Position numbers and translations under genes: made by a program. 64,000 nucleotides of DNA from Streptomyces smaragdinus (GTDB taxonomy: Bacteria > Actinomycetota > Actinomycetes > Streptomycetales > Streptomycetaceae): assembly GCF_009604385.1 (NCBI RefSeq), contig NZ_WEGJ01000017.1:59729-123728 (forward strand), read 5' to 3'. The notes under the pieces were generated by a model. It did not search any database. It saw nothing but the letters and a program-made list of their open reading frames with translations, and was not told the origin of the DNA. This document shows, piece after piece, positions 1 through 7,907 of this stretch. Each line of letters starts with the position of its first letter. Position 1 is the first letter of the stretch.

Positions 1-2
1 TG

Positions 3-554
3 CCGGGGCGGACGCTGGTGCTCGTCGACACCTCGGCGTCGATGACCGGCACCGTCTCCGCGCGCTCGCGGGTGCGGCACGTGGACGTGGCGGCGCTGTT
101 CGGGGTGGCGCTGGCGTACCGCGGGTGCGACGTGGACCTGGTCGGGTACGCCAACGGCTGGTTCCTGCACGACATCACCACCGGCGGGTCGGTGCTGCGT
201 GAGATCGACAGGTTCTGCGAGCGGATCGGTGAGGTCGGCCACGGTACGGAGACGGCGCGCACGCTGCTCGACACGTTCGACAAGGACGCGCACGAGCGGG
301 TCGTGATCATCTCCGACATGCAGGCGTTCCAGGCGTGGAGCTCGCACGGGCAGATCTCGGTGTCGGAGGCCGTCCCGGCGGATGTGCCGGTGTTCGGCGT
401 CAACACCACCGGGTACGCGGCCGCGTCGATCGACGCGACGCGTCACCAGCGGTTCGAGATCGGCGGGTTCAGCGACAAGCTGTTCACGATGATCTCGCTG
501 GTCGGCGACCGCGGCCGCACGGCGGCCTGGCCGTGGGAGACCGCGGCCCGGTAG
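3..554 (+). CDS. TROVE/Ro60 RNA-binding protein, C-terminal vWA part (5' end outside window)
   Basis: The reading frame is open from the left edge, so only the last ~183 residues are present. They form a von Willebrand A-like fold. A MIDAS motif D-T-S-A-S follows the strand RTLVLV almost at once, GHGTET comes later as the MIDAS threonine loop, and VVIISDMQ is the next core strand. This pattern is typical of the C-terminal vWA domain of TROVE (Ro60/Rsr) proteins, which hold Y RNAs and misfolded RNAs in an N-terminal HEAT-repeat ring; that ring lies upstream of the window. Bacterial Rsr proteins act in RNA quality control with 3' exonucleases. The gene stops at TAG 552-554 and is followed by two strong hairpins. 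The family call is secure for the fold. The TROVE identity rests on the vWA sequence alone. Confidence 0.8.
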   Translation, partial: PGRTLVLVDTSASMTGTVSARSRVRHVDVAALFGVALAYRGCDVDLVGYANGWFLHDITTGGSVLREIDRFCERIGEVGHGTETARTLLDTFDKDAHERVVIISDMQAFQAWSSHGQISVSEAVPADVPVFGVNTTGYAAASIDATRHQRFEIGGFSDKLFTMISLVGDRGRTAAWPWETAAR

Positions 555-596
555 CGGGCCGGCCCGGGGACCGCGGCGGCGGTCCGCGGCCGGCCG

Positions 597-634
597 CGTC
601 CTCCTCCCGAGGCATGCCGACCGGGAGGAGGACG
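597..634 (+). terminator. Hairpin downstream of the TROVE gene
   Basis: A 13-bp perfect inverted repeat (597-609 with 622-634) encloses a 12-nt loop that itself contains the palindrome GGCATGCC. It starts 43 nt after the TROVE stop. There is no U-tract, as is common for Streptomyces terminators. Confidence 0.55.
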
Positions 635-642
635 AACGGGGG

Positions 643-676
643 CGTACGGTGCCGGGATCCGTCCCGGCACCGTACG
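643..676. terminator. Second strong hairpin before the endonuclease V gene
   Basis: A 15-bp perfect stem (643-657 with 662-676) with a 4-nt loop lies only 8 nt after the first hairpin. It is nearly symmetrical and could stop transcription in either direction. A possible -10 (TACGGT, about 692-697) for the next gene begins right after it. Confidence 0.55.
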
Positions 677-723
677 TGCGTCCCCGGCTGATACGGTCCG
701 CAGTGATCCAAAGGGGGGCGGGG

Positions 724-1401
724 ATGACCGACGACTGGCCGGAGACCGAGGCCGGGGCACTGGCCGTGCAGGAGCGGATCGCCCGCGCGGCGGATCTGAC
801 CGACCCCGGTCCCGCGCCCGGCGCGGCCCGGCTGATCGCCGGGGTGGACGTCGCGTACGACGAGCACAGCGACCGGCTCGCGGCGGCCGTCGTCGTCCTG
901 GACGCCGCCACCCTCGACGTCGTGGAGCAGGCCACCGCCACCGGCCGCGCCCGCTTCCCGTACGTCCCCGGCCTGCTCGCCTTCCGCGAGCTCCCGCCGG
1001 TGCTGGACGCCCTCGCCGGCCTGTCCGCCGCCCCCGATCTCGTCGTCTGCGACGGTTACGGCCTGGCTCACCCGCGCCGCGCCGGCCTCGCCGTGCATCT
1101 GGGCGTGCTGACGGGGCTGCCGTGCTTCGGCGTGGCCAAGACCCCCTTCGTGTACGGCCACCCGGACCCGGGCCCCGCCCGCGGCGACACGGCCCCCCTC
1201 CTGGACGGCGCGGAAACCGTGGGCCGCGCCCTGCGCACCCGCGCGGGCGTCAGGCCGGTGTACGTGTCGGTGGGCCACCGGATCAGCCTGGACCACGCCT
1301 GCGCCCACACCCTGGCCCTCACGTCGAACGGCTTCCGCCAGCCGGAGACGACCCGCCGCGCGGACCACCTGTGCCGGGCGGCGCTGAAGGACGCGCTCTA
1401 G
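724..1401 (+). CDS. nfi: Endonuclease V (deoxyinosine 3' endonuclease)
   Basis: The 225-residue protein has the length and residues of bacterial EndoV, which nicks DNA at the second phosphodiester bond 3' of deoxyinosine and can also cut inosine-containing RNA. The metal-binding and catalytic positions are visible: D42 in GVDVAYDE, E89 in AFREL, D110 in VCDGYG and H116 in AHPRRAG. The E. coli enzyme has the same spacing for its E89, D110 and H116. ATG 724 was chosen because an AAGGGGGG ribosome-binding tract lies just upstream and the EndoV fold starts soon after; an upstream in-frame start would lie in the hairpin. The gene appears monocistronic, convergent with the next gene, with a 6-bp gap between stops. 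Confidence 0.93.
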   Translation: MTDDWPETEAGALAVQERIARAADLTDPGPAPGAARLIAGVDVAYDEHSDRLAAAVVVLDAATLDVVEQATATGRARFPYVPGLLAFRELPPVLDALAGLSAAPDLVVCDGYGLAHPRRAGLAVHLGVLTGLPCFGVAKTPFVYGHPDPGPARGDTAPLLDGAETVGRALRTRAGVRPVYVSVGHRISLDHACAHTLALTSNGFRQPETTRRADHLCRAALKDAL

Positions 1402-1407
1402 ACGAGG

Positions 1408-2091
1408 TCACCGTCGGGCCGCCGCGACCAGGGCCGACAGCACCCGCACGTCGTCGCCCATCTCCGGATGCCACTGCACCCCCACCGCGAAGCGCGCGTC
1501 CGGCAGCTCGACCGCCTCCACCGTCCCGTCCTCCGCATGGGCCGACGGGACCAGTCCGGCGCCCAGCTCCGCCACCGCCTGGTGGTGGAACGCCGGCACG
1601 GACACCGCCCCGTCCAGGACGCCGCCCAGCACCGTGCCCGGGACCGGCTTCACCACATGGGTGCCGAACACCCCCGGCGTCCCCCGGTGGCCCTCCAGAT
1701 GCTGGGTCAGCGTGCCGCCGCGGGCCACGTTCATCAGCTGCATCCCCCGGCAGATCCCCAGCAGCGGCAGGTCCGCCGCCGTCGCCGCGCGGATCAGCGC
1801 CAGCTCCCACGCGTCCCGTTCCACCGCCGGCGGGCCCGTCTCGGGGGCACGCTTCGCGCCGTAGCACGACGGGTCGACGTCCGGGCCGCCCGCGATCACC
1901 ACCCCGTCCACCCGCGCCAGCACCTCCGGCGCCGCCCCGGCCGCGTCCGGCGGGAGCAGCATCGCGCGGGCGCCCGCCGCCCGTACCAGATCGACGTACC
2001 CCGCCGGCAGCAGCACCGCCGGCAGGTCCCATACACCCCAACGGGCGGATGTCTCACGGTAGGTGCTGATGCCGATGACGGGGGTGACCAT
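1408..2091 (-). CDS. Class I glutamine amidotransferase-like gamma-glutamyl hydrolase (PuuD family)
   Basis: The 227-residue protein belongs to the gamma-glutamyl-GABA hydrolase (PuuD/peptidase C26) family, which cleaves gamma-glutamyl amides to glutamate plus an acid or amine. The catalytic nucleophile is C114 in the elbow GICRGMQ; H208 and E210 in VQWHPE complete the triad. It is transcribed away from the glnA4-like gene with 41 bp between start codons, so the two probably share regulation. Its likely role is the last step of the neighbouring pathway, releasing glutamate from the gamma-glutamyl product. No Shine-Dalgarno sequence precedes the ATG, but a TACGCT -10-like hexamer ends 7 nt before it, so the mRNA is probably leaderless. 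The substrate is inferred from the neighbours. Confidence 0.85.
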   Translation of the reverse strand: MVTPVIGISTYRETSARWGVWDLPAVLLPAGYVDLVRAAGARAMLLPPDAAGAAPEVLARVDGVVIAGGPDVDPSCYGAKRAPETGPPAVERDAWELALIRAATAADLPLLGICRGMQLMNVARGGTLTQHLEGHRGTPGVFGTHVVKPVPGTVLGGVLDGAVSVPAFHHQAVAELGAGLVPSAHAEDGTVEAVELPDARFAVGVQWHPEMGDDVRVLSALVAAARR

Positions 2092-2125
2092 GGCCGCTAG
2101 CGTAAGGGCTCCGCCGACAGGAGGT
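2073..2125. promoter_or_regulatory. Divergent promoter region between hydrolase and glnA4-like gene
   Basis: The sequence around 2098-2104 can be read as a -10 in both directions: TAGCGT on the plus strand and TACGCT on the minus strand, the latter 7 nt from the hydrolase ATG. The plus-strand transcript would carry the AGGAGG ribosome-binding site at about 2120-2125. The overlap suggests competing or co-regulated initiation. No classical GlnR box was recognised. Confidence 0.4.
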
Positions 2126-2132
2126 CCCAGAC

Positions 2133-3500
2133 GTGGCAGACCGCACCCCCTCGCTCACGGCCGACGGACTGCGCGCGCTCGTCGACGCCGGGGAGATCGA
2201 CACCGTCGTCCTCGCCTTCACCGACATGCAGGGCCGGCTGCAGGGCAAACGGTTCGCCGCCCGCTTCTTCCTCGACGAGGTGTCCGAGCACGGCACGGAG
2301 GGGTGCAACTACCTCCTGGCCGTCGACGCCGACATGAACACCGTCGACGGCTACGCGATGTCCTCCTGGGACCAGGGCTACGGCGACTTCGCGATGCACG
2401 CCGACCCGGCGACCCTGCGCCAGATCCCCTGGCACCCCGGGACGGCCATGGTCACCGCCGATCTCGCCTGGCACGACGGCTCACCCGTCCGCCCCTCCCC
2501 GCGCCAGTTACTGAAAGCCCAGCTGGCCCGGCTGGCGGAGCGCGGCTGGAGCGCGCAGACCGGCACCGAGCTGGAGTTCATGGTCTTCGAGGACACCTAC
2601 GAGCAGGCCTGGGGGAACGGCTACCGGGGCCTCACCCCCGCCAACCGCTACAACGTCGACTACTCCGTCCTGGGCACCGGCCGCGTCGAGCCCCTGCTGC
2701 GCCGCATCCGCAACGAGATGGGCGCCGCCGGCATGACCGTCGAGTCGGCGAAGGGCGAATGCAACCTCGGCCAGCACGAGATCGCCTTCCGCTACACCGA
2801 CGCCCTCACCACCTGCGACAACCACGCCGTCTACAAGACCGGCGCCAAGGAGATCGCCGCCCAGGAGGGCCGGGCCGTCACCTTCATGGCGAAGTACGAC
2901 GAACGCGAGGGCAACTCCTGCCACATCCATCTGTCCGTCCGCGACGAACGGGGCACCCCCGTCTTCGCGGACGACACCGCCGAGGACGGCATGTCCGCCG
3001 TGATGCGCCACTTCCTCGCCGGACAGCTCGCGGCCCTGCGCGAACTCACCCTCCTGTACGCCCCGAACATCAACTCGTACAAACGCTTCCGCCCCGGCTC
3101 CTTCGCCCCCACCGCCGTCGCCTGGGGACGCGACAACCGCACCTGCGCCCTGCGCGTCGTCGGCCACGGCCGCTCGCTGCGGCTGGAGAACCGGCTCCCC
3201 GGCGGCGACGTCAACCCGTATCTGGCGGTCGCCGGGATGATCGCGGCCGGACTGCACGGCGTGGAGCACAAGCTCGAGCTCCCCCCGCCGGAGACCGGCA
3301 ACGCCTACGCGGGCGACGCCGTCCGGGTGCCCGCGACGCTGCGCGAGGCCGCGGAGCTGTGGCACGGCAGCGCGCTCGCCCGGAGCGCGTTCGGGGAGGA
3401 CGTCGTCAAGCACTACCTGAACATGGCGACGGTGGAGCAGGAGGCGTACGACACCGCCGTCACGGACTGGGAGCGCTACCGCTCCTTCGAACGCATGTAG
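2133..3500 (+). CDS. glnA4: Glutamine synthetase-like gamma-glutamyl-amine ligase (GlnA4-type)
   Basis: This 455-residue protein has the glutamine synthetase fold but belongs to the group that glutamylates amines instead of ammonia. Visible GS elements are E146/E148 in GTELEF, the GNSCHIHLS ATP-binding histidine segment, the SYKRFRPGSF arginine loop, and ENRLPGGDVNPYL near the C-terminus. In S. coelicolor, relatives GlnA3 and GlnA4 make gamma-glutamylpolyamines and gamma-glutamylethanolamide; the gene order here recalls glnA4 (SCO1613), so ethanolamine is the favoured substrate. It heads a tight operon with an aldehyde dehydrogenase (8 bp downstream) and an SDR. GTG 2133 follows a clear AGGAGG. 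Codon 126 is TTA (2508-2510), the leucine codon read by the bldA tRNA, an oddity for a nutritional gene. The family is certain; the substrate is inferred. Confidence 0.85.
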   Translation: MADRTPSLTADGLRALVDAGEIDTVVLAFTDMQGRLQGKRFAARFFLDEVSEHGTEGCNYLLAVDADMNTVDGYAMSSWDQGYGDFAMHADPATLRQIPWHPGTAMVTADLAWHDGSPVRPSPRQLLKAQLARLAERGWSAQTGTELEFMVFEDTYEQAWGNGYRGLTPANRYNVDYSVLGTGRVEPLLRRIRNEMGAAGMTVESAKGECNLGQHEIAFRYTDALTTCDNHAVYKTGAKEIAAQEGRAVTFMAKYDEREGNSCHIHLSVRDERGTPVFADDTAEDGMSAVMRHFLAGQLAALRELTLLYAPNINSYKRFRPGSFAPTAVAWGRDNRTCALRVVGHGRSLRLENRLPGGDVNPYLAVAGMIAAGLHGVEHKLELPPPETGNAYAGDAVRVPATLREAAELWHGSALARSAFGEDVVKHYLNMATVEQEAYDTAVTDWERYRSFERM

Positions 3501-3508
3501 GGAGTCCT

Positions 3509-4876
3509 GTGCCGCACGAGCTGCACGTCACCGATCCGGCGACCGGCGAGCGATTCGAGACCGTTCCCGGCACCCCGCCCGACGCCGTGGACGCCGCCGT
3601 CCACCGGGCCGCGCGGGCGCAGCGCGGCTGGGCGGACCTCGCCCCCGCCGACCGCGCCCGGCTGCTGCGCCGCTTCGCCGACGCCGTCGACGGGCACCGC
3701 GAGGAACTCGCCCGGCTGGAGGTACGGGAGGCCGGCCACCCCGTCACCAACGCCCGCTGGGAGGCCGGCAACGTCCGCGACCTGCTGGAGTACGCGGCCG
3801 GCGGCGCCGAACGCCTCACCGGCCGGCAGATCCCCGTCCCCGGCGGCGTGAACCTCACCTTCGCCGAGCCCCTCGGCGTCGTCGCCGTCATCGCCCCGTG
3901 GAACTTCCCGATGCCGATCGCCGCCTGGGGCACCGCCCCGGCGCTCGCCGCGGGCAACGCCGTCCTCCTCAAGCCCGCCGAGACCACCCCGCTCACCGCC
4001 CTGCGGCTGGCGGAGCTGGGGCTGGCCGCCGGACTGCCTGAGGGCCTCTTCCAGGTGCTGCCCGGCGCCGGCCCGGTCACCGGCGCCGCCCTCGTCGAAC
4101 ACCCCGGCGTGGCGAAGGTCGTCTTCACCGGCTCCACCGCCGTCGGGAAGCAGATCATGGCCACCTGCGCCGCCTCCGTGAAGAGGGTGACGCTGGAACT
4201 CGGCGGCAAGAGCCCCAACATCGTCTTCGCCGACGCCGACCTCGAACGCGCCGCCGCCACCGCCCCCGGCGCCTTCCTCGACAACACCGGCCAGGACTGC
4301 TGCGCCCGCACCCGTATCCTCGTCCAGCGCCCGGTGTACGACCGGTTCCTGGAGCTCCTCGAACCCGCCGTGCACGCCTTCACCACCGGCGACCCCGCCG
4401 ACGAGGCCACGATGATGGGCCCGCTGATCTCCGCCGCCCACCGCGAACGGGTCCGCGGCTACGTGCCCGAGGACACCCCCGCCGCCATCCGCGGCAAGGC
4501 CCCGACGGGCGACGGCTTCTGGTACCCGGCGACGGTCCTCACCGGCGTCCCGCCCGACGACCGCCGCGCCACCGAGGAGATCTTCGGCCCGGTCGCCGTC
4601 GTCCTGCCCTTCGACGACGAGGACGACGCCGTACGGCTGGCGAACGCGACCCCGTACGGCCTGGCCGGCTCCCTGTGGACCCGCGACAGCGCCCGCGCCC
4701 TGCGGATGTCCCGCGCGGTCGCCGCCGGAAATCTCTCCGTCAACTCGCACAGCAGCGTCCGTTACTGGACACCCTTCGGCGGCTTCAAACAGTCCGGTCT
4801 GGGCCGCGAACTGGGACCGGACGCGCTCGCCGCCTTCACCGAGACGAAGAACGTCTTCATCAGCACCGAGCACTGA
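3509..4876 (+). CDS. NAD(P)-dependent aldehyde dehydrogenase of the glutamylation operon
   Basis: This 455-residue protein has every landmark of the ALDH superfamily: the PWNFP segment near residue 132, the cofactor-binding K155, FTGSTAVG at 206-213, general base E230 in ELGGKS, catalytic C264 in GQDCC, and the EIFGPV and PFGGFKQSG motifs near the C-terminus. It starts with GTG 8 bp after the glnA4-like stop, with GGAG in between, so the two are co-translated. Enzymes of this position (compare PuuC in the E. coli putrescine pathway) oxidise a gamma-glutamylated aminoaldehyde to the acid. With an ethanolamine substrate, the reaction would be gamma-glutamyl-aminoacetaldehyde to gamma-glutamylglycine. 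The frame stays open far upstream through glnA4, but that stretch is codon-bias shadow. Confidence 0.87.
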   Translation: MPHELHVTDPATGERFETVPGTPPDAVDAAVHRAARAQRGWADLAPADRARLLRRFADAVDGHREELARLEVREAGHPVTNARWEAGNVRDLLEYAAGGAERLTGRQIPVPGGVNLTFAEPLGVVAVIAPWNFPMPIAAWGTAPALAAGNAVLLKPAETTPLTALRLAELGLAAGLPEGLFQVLPGAGPVTGAALVEHPGVAKVVFTGSTAVGKQIMATCAASVKRVTLELGGKSPNIVFADADLERAAATAPGAFLDNTGQDCCARTRILVQRPVYDRFLELLEPAVHAFTTGDPADEATMMGPLISAAHRERVRGYVPEDTPAAIRGKAPTGDGFWYPATVLTGVPPDDRRATEEIFGPVAVVLPFDDEDDAVRLANATPYGLAGSLWTRDSARALRMSRAVAAGNLSVNSHSSVRYWTPFGGFKQSGLGRELGPDALAAFTETKNVFISTEH

Positions 4877-4886
4877 AGGAGCGCCC

Positions 4887-5672
4887 GTGTCCCAGGAACA
4901 GCCCGTCTGCCGCCGCCTGCCCGGCCGTACCGCCGTCGTCACCGGAGCCGGCAGCGGCATCGGTCTGGCCACCGCCCGCAGGCTCGCCTCCGAGGGCGCG
5001 CACGTGGTGTGCGCCGACATCGACGAACGGGCGGGGAAGGCCGCCGCCGACGAGACGGGGGGTCTGTTCGTACGGACCGACGTCACCGAACCGGACCAGG
5101 TCGAGGCCCTCTTCGCCGCCGCGCACGAGACGTACGGCTCGGTGGACGTCGCCTTCAACAACGCCGGCATCTCCCCGCCGGAGGACGACTCCATCCTCAC
5201 CACCGGCCTCGACGCCTGGCGCCGCGTCCAGGACGTCAACCTGACCTCCGTCTACCTGTGCTGCCGGGCCGCCATCCCCTACATGCGGCGCCAGGGCCGG
5301 GGCTCCATCGTCAACACCGCCTCCTTCGTCGCCGTGATGGGCGCCGCCACCTCGCAGATCAGCTACACCGCGTCCAAGGGCGGCGTGCTGGCGATGTCCC
5401 GCGAACTGGGCGTGCAGTTCGCCCGCGAGGGCATCCGCGTCAACGCCCTGTGCCCCGGGCCGGTGAACACCCCGCTGCTGCGGGAGCTGTTCGCGAAGGA
5501 CCCGGAGCGGGCGGCGCGCCGGCTCGTGCACATCCCGCTCGGCCGGTTCGCGGAGGCGGAGGAGATCGCGGCCGCCGTCGCCTTCCTGGCCAGCGACGAC
5601 TCGTCCTTCGTCAACGCCGCGGAGTTCCTGGTCGACGGGGGGATCGCGGGGGCCTACGTGACACCGCTGTAA
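4887..5672 (+). CDS. Short-chain dehydrogenase/reductase, putative gamma-glutamylamide alcohol dehydrogenase
   Basis: This is a classical SDR of 261 residues with TGAGSGIG (19-26) for NAD(P) binding, NNAG (90-93), S145, and the catalytic pair Y159/K163 in YTASK. It starts with GTG 4887, 10 bp behind the aldehyde dehydrogenase and after GGAG, as third gene of the same operon. The E. coli Puu pathway uses a flavin amine oxidase (PuuB) between ligase and aldehyde dehydrogenase. Here that place is filled by an alcohol-oxidising SDR, which makes sense only if the glutamylated substrate carries a hydroxyl, as gamma-glutamylethanolamide does. This supports the ethanolamine reading. The gene converges on the next one with a 9-bp gap and no terminator. 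The substrate is an inference. Confidence 0.83.
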   Translation: MSQEQPVCRRLPGRTAVVTGAGSGIGLATARRLASEGAHVVCADIDERAGKAAADETGGLFVRTDVTEPDQVEALFAAAHETYGSVDVAFNNAGISPPEDDSILTTGLDAWRRVQDVNLTSVYLCCRAAIPYMRRQGRGSIVNTASFVAVMGAATSQISYTASKGGVLAMSRELGVQFAREGIRVNALCPGPVNTPLLRELFAKDPERAARRLVHIPLGRFAEAEEIAAAVAFLASDDSSFVNAAEFLVDGGIAGAYVTPL

Positions 5673-5681
5673 GGGGCATCC

Positions 5682-6896
5682 CTACAGAAACGTCTTCCCC
5701 TCGCCCCGGTACGTCGGCACCGTTGCGGTCACCTCGTCGCCCCGGATCAGATGCAGGGCGTCGAACCGCTCGCACAGCTCGCCCGCCTTCGCGTGCCGGA
5801 ACCACACCCGGTCACCCACCTCCAGGCTGTCCGCCGCCGCGCCCAGCAGCGGGGTCTGCACCTCGCCGGCGCCCTCCTGGGCGTCGTAGCGCAGTCCCGT
5901 CGGCAGCCACGGCACGGGCAGCCGGTCGGTGCCGGGCGCGCCGGACGCCGGGTAGCCGCCGCCCAGCACGGTGACCGCGCCGGGGCCGGGGCGGCGGACC
6001 ACCGGCTGGGCGAAGAGCGCCGCCGGACGGCCGCCGAAGGACGTGTAGTTGTCGAACAGCCGCGGCTGGTACAGCCCCGACCCCGCCGCGATCTCCGTGA
6101 CGGCGTCCTCCGCCGCCGTGTGCTGCACGCTGCCCGTACCGCCGCCGTTGACGAACTCCAGCTCCGGCGCCACCGCCCGCACGGCCCGTACCGCCTCCGC
6201 CCGCCGCGCCGCCAGCTCCCGCTTCGCCGCCGCCTGCATCAGCCGGATCGACGCCGACCGCCCCGGCCGCCCGGCGAGCGCGTCGCCCACGCCGGCGATG
6301 TGACCCTCGTACGCCATGATCCCCGTCAGCCGGAACCCGGGCCGGCGCACCACCGAGCGGGCCAGCTCCGCCAGCGCCGCCGGCGTCGCGTGCGGCGAGC
6401 GGCGGGCGCCGATCCGCACCCGGCCGCCGAGCATCCGCAGCGAGGTGTCCAGCTCGACGCAGACCCGGATCTCCTCCCGCCCGCCCGCCCGCGCGGCGTC
6501 GATCAGCTCCAGCTGGTCCGGGGAGTCGGCCATCACCGTGACCGACCCGGCCAGCTTCGGGTCCGCCGCCAGCCGCGCGAAGCCCGCCCGGTCGGCCGAC
6601 GGATACGCCAGCAGCACGTCGTCGAAACCCTCGCCGGCCAGCCACAGCGACTCCGCCAGCGTGAAGCTCATGATCCCCGCGAACCCCGGCCGGTCCAGCA
6701 CCCGCTCCAGCAGCGCCCGGCAGCGCACGGACTTGCTGGCGACCCGGATCGGTTTGCCCTGCGCGCGGCGGACCAGATCGTCGGCGTTGGCGTCGAACGC
6801 GTCGAGGTCCACGACGGCGAACGGGGCGTCGAAACGGGCGGTGGCACGGTCGTAGCGGGCCCGCTGGGCACGCGACTCGGCGAGGGGAGCAGCCAT
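5682..6896 (-). CDS. Fold-type III PLP enzyme, D-threonine aldolase / D-amino acid deaminase family
   Basis: This 404-residue protein has an alanine racemase-like N-terminal barrel. The PLP-binding lysine is K55 in RVASKSVRC, and a C-terminal D-serine dehydratase-like domain contains RHAKAGELCERF (H368, C375). Proteins of this layout are annotated as amino acid deaminase/aldolase or D-threonine aldolase; those studied use PLP plus a divalent metal on 3-hydroxy-D-amino acids. It reads towards the SDR and probably has its own promoter upstream of 6896. No Shine-Dalgarno is obvious before the ATG, while a TACCCAC stretch lies about 20 nt upstream. A link to the glutamylation cluster is possible but is not shown by gene order, because it is convergent. 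Confidence 0.8.
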   Translation of the reverse strand: MAAPLAESRAQRARYDRATARFDAPFAVVDLDAFDANADDLVRRAQGKPIRVASKSVRCRALLERVLDRPGFAGIMSFTLAESLWLAGEGFDDVLLAYPSADRAGFARLAADPKLAGSVTVMADSPDQLELIDAARAGGREEIRVCVELDTSLRMLGGRVRIGARRSPHATPAALAELARSVVRRPGFRLTGIMAYEGHIAGVGDALAGRPGRSASIRLMQAAAKRELAARRAEAVRAVRAVAPELEFVNGGGTGSVQHTAAEDAVTEIAAGSGLYQPRLFDNYTSFGGRPAALFAQPVVRRPGPGAVTVLGGGYPASGAPGTDRLPVPWLPTGLRYDAQEGAGEVQTPLLGAAADSLEVGDRVWFRHAKAGELCERFDALHLIRGDEVTATVPTYRGEGKTFL

Positions 6897-7070
6897 GGCG
6901 CGAAGACTGCCAGACTCCGCCTACCCGTGGGTAGAGGAACGGGGGCGGAGATCGCGGCCGGATCGCCGCGGACGGCGGGGACAGCGCGGCGCCGACGTGA
7001 GTAGAGTGTGCCGTCCTCGGTTCGCCGGTTGTTCGCAGGTCATCGATACGCCACAGGGGAGGGACCGCCG

Positions 7071-7907
7071 GTGAGCACTGACGCCGGCCGGGTGTCCGCA
7101 CAGGGCCCCGGAGCGCCCGGGTACCCGGCCCCCGTACGGCCGCCCCGCGCGCCCGGCGGACGGCGCTCCACGACGGCCGTCGTCTGTCTGCTGCTGGGCC
7201 TCGCCGCGCTGACCGTCGCCGCCGTCGGCACCTGGGCCGGCCACGGCCCCGACGTCCCCGCGGACGTCGCCGCGTTCGACCGCGTACGCGAGATGTGGCA
7301 CAGCGAGCCCGTCGACGCCCTCCTCCCGCCCACCCTGCGCGGCGACGGCGCCGGACCCGGCGGCGCCGACCGCACCTGGACGCGGATCGTCCTCGCCCCC
7401 GACAGCGGCTGCGCCGGCGCCTTCGACCCGGCGCTGGCGAAGGAGCTCGCCCCCGTGGGCTGCGAACGGCTGCTGCGCGCCACGTACACCGACGCGACCG
7501 GCACCGACGTGATCACCGTCGGCCTCCTCTTCGCCCGGGCCGAGCCCGCGCCGTGGAGCCGGGCCGCCGCCCGCTTCGAGCACGAGGGCGTGGACAGCCG
7601 GGCCCGTACGCTCCCGCGGCCCGTCGCGGGGAAGGACACCCCGGCCGCCCGGTTCGGCGACCACCAGCGCGCCAGCTGGGCCATCGGCCTGCTGCCCGAC
7701 GCGCCCGTCGTGGTGTACGCCGTCTCCGGCTTCGCCGACGGCCGCGAGATCGGCCGGCCGCAGCCCGCGGCCGAGGCCATGCTGGACAAGCAGACCTCCG
7801 CCGCCGCCCAGTCCGGGCTCGGGGACGAGGCGCAGGGCGTGGCCGACGGCGTCGAGGCGGCGCTGCGGGCCCGGATCACCGCCACCGCCCCCGGGGAGGA
7901 CCGGTGA
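7071..7907 (+). CDS. Single-pass membrane protein preceding a mycosin-like protease
   Basis: I do not recognise a named family in this 278-residue protein. The N-terminus is a ~30-residue Pro/Gly-rich cytoplasmic tail, followed by one hydrophobic segment (about 34-55) and an extracytoplasmic domain. That domain has two cysteines about 20 residues apart (DSGCAG and VGCERL) that could form a disulphide. GTG 7071 is preceded by AGGGGAGGG. Its stop overlaps the GTG of the mycosin-like protease (GTGA), so the two are translationally coupled and the proteins may act together at the membrane, for instance as substrate, inhibitor or anchor. No type VII secretion component (EccC, EccB, WXG100) lies nearby. 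Confidence 0.75.
   Translation: MSTDAGRVSAQGPGAPGYPAPVRPPRAPGGRRSTTAVVCLLLGLAALTVAAVGTWAGHGPDVPADVAAFDRVREMWHSEPVDALLPPTLRGDGAGPGGADRTWTRIVLAPDSGCAGAFDPALAKELAPVGCERLLRATYTDATGTDVITVGLLFARAEPAPWSRAAARFEHEGVDSRARTLPRPVAGKDTPAARFGDHQRASWAIGLLPDAPVVVYAVSGFADGREIGRPQPAAEAMLDKQTSAAAQSGLGDEAQGVADGVEAALRARITATAPGEDR

Noticed and set aside
555..723. Y RNA gene next to the TROVE gene
   Set aside because: Hairpins are present, but no tRNA-like module or Y-RNA stem was recognised; terminators explain them.
2063..3508. Upstream extension of the aldehyde dehydrogenase frame through glnA4
   Set aside because: The extension is Arg/Pro-rich shadow in another frame of glnA4; ALDH homology begins at GTG 3509.
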